Assembly (NCBI GenBank): GCA_030590525.1
Contig: JAUUYI010000185.1
Location: 1 to 5,060, forward strand
Length of the DNA stretch: 5,060 nucleotides
Reading direction: 5' to 3'
Source: Sedimenticola sp.
GTDB taxonomy: Bacteria; Pseudomonadota; Gammaproteobacteria; Chromatiales; Chromatiaceae
How positions within the stretch are numbered: the stretch's first letter is position 1; each line of letters opens with the position of its first letter. The position numbers were made by a program, and so were the translations under genes. Positions 1 to 5,060 of the stretch are shown here, in pieces. The notes beneath the pieces are model-generated. The model saw nothing but the letters and a program-made list of their open reading frames with translations. It ran no database searches and was not told where the DNA came from.

Positions 1-2753
1 GATGCGGTGAGCGCCTCGAAGATGTCGGCAATCGCCATCATCCGGGCGGTCAGCGGCATCTGCTCACCGGTCAGCCGCCGGGGATAACCCCGCCCATCCA
101 TGGTCTCATGGTGACACCCTGCGATCAGGGGCACATCCCGGAGATGCCTGGGATAGGGCAGCTTCTCCAGCATCATGATGGTCTGTACGATATGATGGTT
201 GATGATGTAGCGCTCTTCCGCCGTCAGGGTCCCTCGTTCGATCCCCAGATTGTACAACTCTCCGTGGTTGTATGCGTACTCCGGCACCTCCAGCCTGAAA
301 CCCCAGGCGTCGTCTTCGGTCAGACGGTCAGCGGGACCCCGTTTCACCCGATGTTCCGGTTTGTCAGCGAGCAGCCGTTCCTCCGCCGGCAACGGCCTGG
401 CCGCTGCCCGCTGCTTGCGCTTCAGCTCTCCCTGAGAGATTCCGATACGATCGTCCAGGGTCCGCATCCAGCGCCTCTCTCCGATCTGCCGAAGCCGTTC
501 CATCCGATCGGGGGCCATGAACTCTCCCCCCTGATTGCATTCGGCAACAAAGGCGAAATCATCGTCCAGCTGCCGCCATTCCGCCTGCAGTTCGCCGTTC
601 AGCCGTTCCTCATCGTCCCCTGCCGCCAACTGTTGCCAGTAAGTGATCGCGGCATCCCGTTTCAACACCTCGAAGCGCATCCGGATCTCGTGGATGCGGT
701 CATGTATCCCCTCCAGCTTAGTCGCCTTGTCCACCACGTACTCCGGGGTGGTGACCTTTCCACAGTCGTGCAGCCAGCTTGCGATCTCCAGCGCCTCCCA
801 CTGCTCCCGGCCCATCCTGAAGCTGTCGAAGGGCGGTTCCCCGGTATCGACTGCAGCCTGTGCCAGCATTCGGGTCAGCTCCGGTACCCGCTGGCAATGG
901 CCGCCAGTGTAAGGTGACTTGGCATCGATGGCACCGGCAATCAGTTTGATAAAGGATTCGAGCAACGCCTCCTGCATCATCAGCAGCTGTCGGCTCTCCA
1001 GGGAGACTGCGGCAAACCCGGACATGGCGCGAACAAAGGCAATCTGCTCCTGTTCATGCCGTTTATCCGGCCCCTGCTGCACCCGGTAGACCAGGCAGAG
1101 CAGACCGATCAGTTCCTGCTGGCGATTATGCAGCGGCTGCGCGATGACGCTGAGCCGGTCGACACCCAGCAGCCCCAGCAGGGGCACCAGCGGTTCCGGC
1201 CCGTTATGATCCACGCTGAACCCACCCTCGCTCATCCGGTCCGTCACAGCCCCGACCTGTTCCAGCGACAGCCGGGGGATGGAATCCACTGATTTTCTTC
1301 CCCCCCCTTTTTCCTGCAGCGTACTGGGCTCCAGAAACCGGTCGCTCTCATCCAGCAGGTAAGTCAGTACCGCGTCCGCCTGACTGACAGACAAGGTCTC
1401 TCGGTTGATTCGATCCAGCAGTGAGTCGAACTCCCGCTCCCCAGCCAGAGAGTTGATCAGTGTCAGGAAGCGATTGATCGTCTCCTTCATCATCCCCATC
1501 GCGACCGCCAGCTGGTCCACCTCCAATATGACAGAGCGGGTCCGGATCGGTTCGTTGAAGTCGAAGCGCCTGATCCGACCGGCTGCCCTGGCCAGGCGGC
1601 GCATGGGCTCTGATATGCGCCTTGCCAGTAACCAGACGACAGGGATCGAGATAAGAATGATGGTGGCGGTGCTGAAAAATGCCTGCCTGCGGATCTCAAT
1701 CGCTTCACTGAGCAGCTCATCGACCGGGGAGACCATGAGCAGGTAGAGGTCCACCCCACCGCCCTTTCCCAACCGCGCCATGGAACCCTGCCAGGGTTTA
1801 CCCTCGAACTCGAAGGAGAATTCATCCGCTCCCAACGCCAACGTCGGGCCGAGAAATGTCAGCACCGGGCTGTCCAGATCCATGAGGCGGGGCAGCCGTC
1901 CTCTCCCGTCAGCGGTTTCGACCTGTAACCGCCGGGTATCCGGATAGGCCAGCACATCGCCCTCCGCACCGATCAGCAAAACCTCCGAATTCTGCGTGAT
2001 CCGGTGCCCCGCCAGGGTCTTGGACAAACTCCGCAGCGTGATGTCGGCAGCCACGACTGCCCCTGACTGCCCGGATTTCAGAGTGATCGTCGTGCCTACC
2101 TCCCGGAGAAAATGAAACAGGTAGGGATAAGTAGCGAGAGGCCGCGCCGTTATCGCCCTTTTATACCAGGGGCGGACGCGGGGATCATAGCTGGTCGGCT
2201 CTGGCGCCTCTCTGGCAATCTCTTTCAGCTGCAGATCGAAGAAGAGCCGGGTCAGCGTACGCTCGTCATTACTGTCAGTGGCGATATCGTCCACCATGAT
2301 ATAAGCCGCAGCGGGGGCCTGGAGCGATTTGCGAACCCGCTCGTCATCGAGTGGGCGAACGATAAAATAGTCACCGTTTTCATAGCCCACCTGTATTCCG
2401 CTGACAGAAGGGGTGCTTTGCAAGGCGGTCACTAAGTTCCGCAACGACGTCAATCGTTGGTCCAGTGATTCGGCACGGGTTACCGGAGACTGGGCCAGCA
2501 GACGCACCGTGGTCATTACCGGGAGATAGGTAACCCTGAAATCCAGGGCCACCTCTTTTGCGATCTGACGGTAGAGCCGACCTGCACTGTCCAGTATAAT
2601 TTCCGAGGTACGGTTATAGTTCTGCCAGCTGAGCACCCCGCCGACAGTGACCACCAGGATGATAAACAGTGCACTGATGGTGAACTGCAGCGGCAGACGG
2701 TAGCTGCCCGCCTTGCTTTCCTCCACTGTGGTTTCCTGGTCACTCTGATTCAC
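1..2753 (-). CDS. dCache-HAMP-GAF-HD-GYP receptor, probable cyclic di-GMP phosphodiesterase (3' end cut by window)
   Basis: Inner-membrane signalling protein; 917 codons are present and the C-terminus lies beyond base 1. My translation is uninterrupted. An N-terminal membrane helix (about residues 24-44) is followed by a periplasmic dCache-type sensor (about 45-355) with the typical YDPRVRPWYKRA motif at 189-200. A second membrane helix (about 359-377), a HAMP linker (about 372-430), a GAF domain (about 435-590) and an HD-GYP domain (from about 600) follow. Catalytic-type residues are visible: YTGGH (615-619), HDCGK (662-666), H854, HHE (881-883), DGRGYP (886-891) and IAD (908-910). From family knowledge, HD-GYP enzymes hydrolyse cyclic di-GMP to pGpG or GMP; activity here is inferred. 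About 160 residues are inserted between the HD and GYP halves. The GTG start at 2753 is chosen because AAAGG lies 8 bases upstream. An in-frame GTG at 2762 has no ribosome site, and TAA closes the frame further up. The ligand is unknown. Confidence 0.93.
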   Translation of the reverse strand, partial: MNQSDQETTVEESKAGSYRLPLQFTISALFIILVVTVGGVLSWQNYNRTSEIILDSAGRLYRQIAKEVALDFRVTYLPVMTTVRLLAQSPVTRAESLDQRLTSLRNLVTALQSTPSVSGIQVGYENGDYFIVRPLDDERVRKSLQAPAAAYIMVDDIATDSNDERTLTRLFFDLQLKEIAREAPEPTSYDPRVRPWYKRAITARPLATYPYLFHFLREVGTTITLKSGQSGAVVAADITLRSLSKTLAGHRITQNSEVLLIGAEGDVLAYPDTRRLQVETADGRGRLPRLMDLDSPVLTFLGPTLALGADEFSFEFEGKPWQGSMARLGKGGGVDLYLLMVSPVDELLSEAIEIRRQAFFSTATIILISIPVVWLLARRISEPMRRLARAAGRIRRFDFNEPIRTRSVILEVDQLAVAMGMMKETINRFLTLINSLAGEREFDSLLDRINRETLSVSQADAVLTYLLDESDRFLEPSTLQEKGGGRKSVDSIPRLSLEQVGAVTDRMSEGGFSVDHNGPEPLVPLLGLLGVDRLSVIAQPLHNRQQELIGLLCLVYRVQQGPDKRHEQEQIAFVRAMSGFAAVSLESRQLLMMQEALLESFIKLIAGAIDAKSPYTGGHCQRVPELTRMLAQAAVDTGEPPFDSFRMGREQWEALEIASWLHDCGKVTTPEYVVDKATKLEGIHDRIHEIRMRFEVLKRDAAITYWQQLAAGDDEERLNGELQAEWRQLDDDFAFVAECNQGGEFMAPDRMERLRQIGERRWMRTLDDRIGISQGELKRKQRAAARPLPAEERLLADKPEHRVKRGPADRLTEDDAWGFRLEVPEYAYNHGELYNLGIERGTLTAEERYIINHHIVQTIMMLEKLPYPRHLRDVPLIAGCHHETMDGRGYPRRLTGEQMPLTARMMAIADIFEALTA

Positions 2754-2761
2754 TGCTGCCA

Positions 2762-2766
2762 CCTTT
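2762..2766 (-). promoter_or_regulatory. Ribosome binding site deciding the GTG start of the HD-GYP gene
   Basis: On the minus strand AAAGG lies 8 bases before the GTG at 2753-2751. It overlaps the alternative in-frame GTG at 2762-2760, so it can only serve the downstream one. The choice removes three residues and leaves a short polar N-terminus before the first membrane helix. Confidence 0.6.
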
Positions 2767-2777
2767 GCATCGCTTTA

Positions 2778-2869
2778 AGGGCTCGCGGAAATAAAAAATT
2801 ATCCAATCCTGCTTGTCTCTAAGCTGATACCCTGCGCATTACGGGATAATTTTTTATTTCCGAGGCCCT
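2778..2869. repeat. AT-rich inverted repeat between the mltF-like and HD-GYP genes (possible MITE or RNA stem-loop)
   Basis: Two arms with 19 identical base pairs (2786-2804 and 2844-2862, core GGAAATAAAAAATTATCC) face each other across a 39-base loop. The outer ends AGGGC and GCCCT extend the arms to 26-27 bases with one gap or mismatch patch. The outer end of the right arm contains the TAG stop of the mltF-like gene (2868-2870). A TAA lies directly outside each end if the element is taken as GGGC...GCCC (2776-2778 and 2869-2871), which could be a 3-bp target duplication or chance. The stem is AT-rich with no following T-run, so it does not look like a standard intrinsic terminator. A non-autonomous mobile element or an mRNA processing/stability hairpin are the main alternatives. 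Confidence 0.8.
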
Positions 2870-4367
2870 AACGACAGGGGGCGCTGTCACTGGCACCCTC
2901 ATCCCGGCAAAGGCTCTTCCTGCCACCAGAGCGTTTTGCCATGTTCTGAAAAGAGATACGATACGCAGTGTAATACTTCAGCACGTTTCGCACATACTGC
3001 ACCGTCTCCTGTCCCACCAGACGCAAAGCCGCCATCTCCACATTGCCGAACCAGCGGTCGGGGTCCAACCCCATCTTCGAGGTCAGCTTACGCATTCCCG
3101 CCACCTTTCTCGGCCCTGCATTGTAGGCAGCAAAGGCCAGATATGTCTGATCGTCCGCGGGGATGGCCGGATCGGAAAAGTAGCGTTTGCGCAAAAAGGC
3201 CAGATACTTCACCCCCGCGTGGATATTATTTTCCAGCTTGTCGATATGCTTGATTGACACATGCTTGTCAGCTGCGGTCGAACGCTTGATCTGCATGATA
3301 CCGATAGCCCCGGCCGGGCTCTTCCTGGAGTGCTGGAGCTCCGACTCCTGATACGCGATAGCAGCAATCTTCAACCAGTCGAAGCCATACTCTTCCGCAT
3401 AGCGTTTGAAATACTTTTTCGCCTTGTCGAACCGGACCCGTTCCTTTCCCCGTTTCGGGTCCTTGATCCAGACGCTCTTTTCGTAATATCTCCGAAACAG
3501 AATATTCCCCAGCAGCGACCCCTTCTTGTGGCTGACGACAAACTGGTTCAGGTGCTCCAGCAGTTGCGGGTTTTTGTTACGCACCGCCCATGCGATACGA
3601 CCGCCCGTATTGATCTTGATATCCGGGTAAAAGCGAAGCTGCGGCAGCACTTCCCCCCACAATCGTGCCACATGATCATCCGCCACGGTAAAATCGATGA
3701 CATTGGCATTGGCCAACTCCAACAGGTCTTCCGTCTGCAGATGCTCATCCACCTCCCGGATAATGAGCGGCTCGATCCCACGTTTTTTGAGCTGACGGTT
3801 GACCCGTTTCAGATGCTGGACATAACTGCTTCCTCGCAACAGATAGACATCTTCACCGGAGAGATCCTCTATCCCCTGCAACGGCTTCGCCCTCGAACTG
3901 GCCACCAGGATCTCCGCAACACGCTTCAGGTAAGGATTGGAGAAGGCAACCCGTTCCTCCCGGTCCGGCGTAATCGTCATCCCGGCCGCGATGATATCTC
4001 CCTTTCCCGCATTCAAAGCTTCGATCAACCGACTGAACGGGGTGGGGACGTAGACAAAGCCTATGCGTAAACGCTCCCTTGGCACGCCCTTGTTCAGGGC
4101 GCGCTTAAACTGCTCCATCAGCTCGTATTCGAAGCCGTGGGCCTTTGGCCCGTCCAGAAAATAGCTGGTCCTGTTATAGCTCACCAGCACCCGGACCAGG
4201 GCGCGCTTCTTCATGCTATCCAGGTCATGGTTGAACGACTCGGTCAGCAGTTGATTCAACCGCTCCTCCGGCTCCTCTGCTGCCGGGATCGCCATTACCG
4301 GCATCACGACGAATGCCCAGACAAACAGTGGCAGCCACCACCTGATCGGAGTCACCCTATTATTCAT
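2868..4367 (-). CDS. MltF-like lytic murein transglycosylase with family-3 solute-binding domain
   Basis: Complete 499-residue periplasmic enzyme with the same architecture as E. coli MltF (518 residues). Residues 1-26 form a signal peptide with a hydrophobic core and likely cleavage after VMA. There is no lipobox cysteine, so it is not a lipoprotein. Residues about 54-300 are a family-3 solute-binding domain: GFEYELMEQF at 78-87, and TITPDREERVAFSNPY at 131-146, whose R136 matches the ligand-carboxylate arginine of amino-acid-binding proteins. Residues about 312-475 are an SLT/GH23 domain with catalytic E341 in AYQESE, then GAIGIMQI (353-360) and AFAAYNAGP (411-419). The family cleaves the MurNAc-GlcNAc bond to give 1,6-anhydro products. 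The ATG at 4367 is chosen because AAGGA lies 6 bases upstream and a signal peptide follows at once. An in-frame ATG at 4496 would add 43 residues encoded by intergenic repeat DNA. The tail (475-499) is basic, then polar, with two cysteines. Orthology to mltF rather than a paralogue is not proven. Confidence 0.93.
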   Translation of the reverse strand: MNNRVTPIRWWLPLFVWAFVVMPVMAIPAAEEPEERLNQLLTESFNHDLDSMKKRALVRVLVSYNRTSYFLDGPKAHGFEYELMEQFKRALNKGVPRERLRIGFVYVPTPFSRLIEALNAGKGDIIAAGMTITPDREERVAFSNPYLKRVAEILVASSRAKPLQGIEDLSGEDVYLLRGSSYVQHLKRVNRQLKKRGIEPLIIREVDEHLQTEDLLELANANVIDFTVADDHVARLWGEVLPQLRFYPDIKINTGGRIAWAVRNKNPQLLEHLNQFVVSHKKGSLLGNILFRRYYEKSVWIKDPKRGKERVRFDKAKKYFKRYAEEYGFDWLKIAAIAYQESELQHSRKSPAGAIGIMQIKRSTAADKHVSIKHIDKLENNIHAGVKYLAFLRKRYFSDPAIPADDQTYLAFAAYNAGPRKVAGMRKLTSKMGLDPDRWFGNVEMAALRLVGQETVQYVRNVLKYYTAYRISFQNMAKRSGGRKSLCRDEGASDSAPCR

Positions 4368-4373
4368 AGATAA

Positions 4374-4378
4374 TCCTT
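4374..4378 (-). promoter_or_regulatory. Ribosome binding site of the mltF-like gene
   Basis: On the minus strand AAGGA lies 6 bases before ATG 4367-4365. The in-frame ATG at 4496 sits inside a palindromic repeat box instead. Together with the signal peptide that begins right after ATG 4367, this fixes the start of the transglycosylase. Confidence 0.75.
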
Positions 4379-4410
4379 CAGACCCTCTCTCGACCAGATA
4401 CACCTTGCAG

Positions 4411-4630
4411 GGTAAGCACCCAGTTAACCCCGTTGAGTGGCCCTGTTTACCCCTGCTGGGGGCCGCCGTGAACCCATCCATGGTCGCTCCCGGCATCCTG
4501 CCTCCCGCGACACTGGTACTTCCATGTACGGCGGGGGCTTGGCTTCGGCATCCATGCCTCAGACACCCCCTTCAGGTGTAAACAGGGCCACTCTAACCAT
4601 TGAGGTATGGGTTTAACTTGGCGCTTACCT
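4411..4630. repeat. Imperfect ~220-bp inverted repeat with four CATCCATG-type palindromes in its centre
   Basis: The left arm (about 4411-4453) and right arm (about 4574-4630) are inverted copies. They share a perfect 16-bp block (GAGTGGCCCTGTTTAC, 4435-4450 against 4578-4593) and an outer GGTAAGCnCCnAGTTAA block. The right arm has about ten extra bases between these blocks. The centre holds four small palindromes of similar form: CCATCCATGG (4474-4483), GGCATCCTGCC (4492-4502), TACTTCCATGTA (4517-4528) and GGCATCCATGCC (4547-4558). CCGCCGT (about 4463) and ACGGCGG (about 4528) can also pair. It encodes no convincing protein. It looks like a dispersed intergenic repeat or non-autonomous element rather than unique regulatory DNA; copy number in the genome cannot be seen from this window. 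Confidence 0.75.
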
Positions 4631-4631
4631 T

Positions 4632-4690
4632 GTAGGGGTGAATTTATTCGCCCGGAACCCAGAGAACCGGGCGAATAAATTCGCCCCTAC
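4632..4690. repeat. REPIN-like pair of inverted REP units with GTAG heads
   Basis: Two 24-base arms (4632-4655 and 4667-4690) are inverted copies with a single T/C difference, separated by an 11-base loop. Each arm read inward starts with GTAG and then carries its own palindrome, GGGCGAATTTATTCGCCC (4669-4686 on the minus strand; 4636-4653 with T at 4639 on the plus strand). A GTAG tetranucleotide before a short palindrome, in inverted pairs, is the hallmark of REP/REPIN elements mobilised by RAYT (TnpA-REP) transposases. No such transposase lies in this window, so its origin is inferred. The mismatch becomes a tolerated G-U pair in plus-strand RNA. A structural role as an RNA hairpin between aas and the mltF-like gene is also possible. 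Confidence 0.8.
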
Positions 4691-4786
4691 ATTCGAAATA
4701 ACGGGGGACTGAATGGTTAGTTTCAGCGTTCGTTTCGCACCCGTTCACCAGATCAAAAGGCATTTGTTGATTACAGACACACACCC
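4691..4786. other. Short spacer downstream of aas with no recognised element
   Basis: This stretch between the aas stop codon and the REPIN shows no GC-rich hairpin followed by a T-run on the minus strand, so no intrinsic terminator for aas can be called here. It contains AATGGTTAG (4712-4720), an inverted copy of CTAACCATT at 4593-4601, so the two nine-base copies bracket the REPIN. I see no gene and no convincing promoter. Confidence 0.5.
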
Positions 4787-5060
4787 TTATTTCAGATGCT
4801 CCTCGGCCATTTTTCTCGCGGTTGCAAAATCAATCTTACCGCTTCCCAGCAGTGGTAGTTTGTCGATATGGATCACGCTGCCCGGTACCATCAGGGCAGG
4901 CACACCCTGAGATTTGGCGAAGCTACCCAGTTCTCCTCTGGAGGCCTTGGCGTCTTCCGTCAACAGCACCAGCTGCTCCCCCTTCTTTTTATCCGGCAGG
5001 GTAACCACCACATGGCCAAACCCTGGCCACACCTTCGCCGCCAGCGCCTCCACCTGCCCC
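4787..5060 (-). CDS. aas: C-terminal end of Aas-like acyl-ACP synthetase / 2-acylglycerophosphoethanolamine acyltransferase (5' end cut by window)
   Basis: Only the last 90 residues are present; the frame is open at the window edge and stops at TAA 4789-4787. This is the small C-terminal subdomain of an AMP-forming (ANL superfamily) acyl-activating enzyme. The motif PLLGSGKIDF carries the conserved catalytic lysine of that superfamily, 16 residues from the end (codon 4837-4835). KKGEQLVLLTED and GVPALMVP, with that motif, follow the C-terminus of E. coli Aas as I recall it (GEALVLFT, GVPELAVP, PLLGSGKPDF). Aas activates fatty acids onto ACP and re-acylates lysophosphatidylethanolamine at the inner membrane, recycling lysophospholipid left by lipoprotein acylation. 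The N-terminal acyltransferase domain, which would separate full Aas from a stand-alone acyl-ACP synthetase, lies outside the window. It is followed by 419 bases of repeat-rich DNA before the co-directional mltF-like gene. Confidence 0.78.
   Translation of the reverse strand, partial: GQVEALAAKVWPGFGHVVVTLPDKKKGEQLVLLTEDAKASRGELGSFAKSQGVPALMVPGSVIHIDKLPLLGSGKIDFATARKMAEEHLK

Noticed and set aside
108..917. 269-codon open frame on the plus strand
   Set aside because: It lies antisense to the HD-GYP domain, whose minus-strand frame carries clear HDCGK, HHE and GYP motifs. The plus-strand translation has no recognisable domain and is a composition shadow.
1490..1825. 111-codon minus-strand frame
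   Set aside because: It is an out-of-frame reading within the HAMP region of the receptor gene. The real frame reads through with a membrane helix and HAMP sequence.
2778..2869. Intrinsic transcription terminator for the mltF-like gene
   Set aside because: The stem is AT-rich, the loop is long (39 bases) and no T-run follows the hairpin, so a standard Rho-independent terminator is not supported.
3261..4070. 269-codon open frame on the plus strand
   Set aside because: It is antisense to the solute-binding and SLT domains of the MltF-like gene. Its length equals that of the other shadow only by coincidence, and it has no family signature.
4368..4440. Sigma-70 promoter for the mltF-like gene (TTAACT ... 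TATCTG on the minus strand)
   Set aside because: The spacing is about 21 bases and both boxes are weak. TTAACT also lies inside the repeat arm, so a promoter call is not supported.
4401..4720. CRISPR array or structured RNA gene such as a riboswitch
   Set aside because: The repeats are inverted palindromes without regular direct-repeat spacing, and no known riboswitch core was recognised. REP-like and palindromic repeats explain the signal better.

Overview
The window suggests a gammaproteobacterium. The moderately high GC content, an Aas-type phospholipid-recycling enzyme, an MltF-type murein hydrolase and a Cache/HAMP/GAF/HD-GYP receptor all fit one. A free-living or symbiotic marine/sulfur-oxidising lineage is possible, but the sequence alone does not prove it. 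All three protein-coding genes lie on the minus strand, so transcription runs from high to low coordinates. The longer reading frames seen on the plus strand are GC-driven shadows of these genes.

Layout in transcription order. (1) 5060-4787 holds the last 90 codons of an Aas-like acyl-ACP synthetase/2-acylglycerophosphoethanolamine acyltransferase, cut by the window edge. (2) 4786-4368 is a 419-base gene-free stretch filled mostly by two repeat structures. One is a near-perfect 59-bp double hairpin (4632-4690) that looks like a REPIN: two inverted REP-like units, each starting with GTAG. The other is a roughly 220-bp imperfect inverted repeat (4411-4630) whose centre carries four small palindromes built on (C)ATCCATG. 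(3) 4367-2868 encodes a complete 499-residue MltF-like lytic transglycosylase with a signal peptide, a family-3 solute-binding domain and an SLT catalytic domain. (4) 2867-2754 is a short spacer dominated by an AT-rich inverted repeat (2778-2869) that overlaps the mltF-like stop codon. (5) 2753-1 holds 917 codons of a large membrane receptor with a periplasmic dCache domain, HAMP, GAF and an HD-GYP phosphodiesterase domain. Its C-terminus is cut off by the window edge.

The three proteins share an envelope theme: lysophospholipid re-acylation, peptidoglycan cleavage, and a transmembrane receptor that probably degrades cyclic di-GMP. Whether they are co-transcribed is unclear, because repeat structures separate each pair and no clear promoter or intrinsic terminator is visible. 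I do not see a demonstrably new system. The most interesting material is the repeats, which also create a false 43-residue N-terminal extension of the transglycosylase, and the roughly 160-residue insertion inside the HD-GYP catalytic domain.
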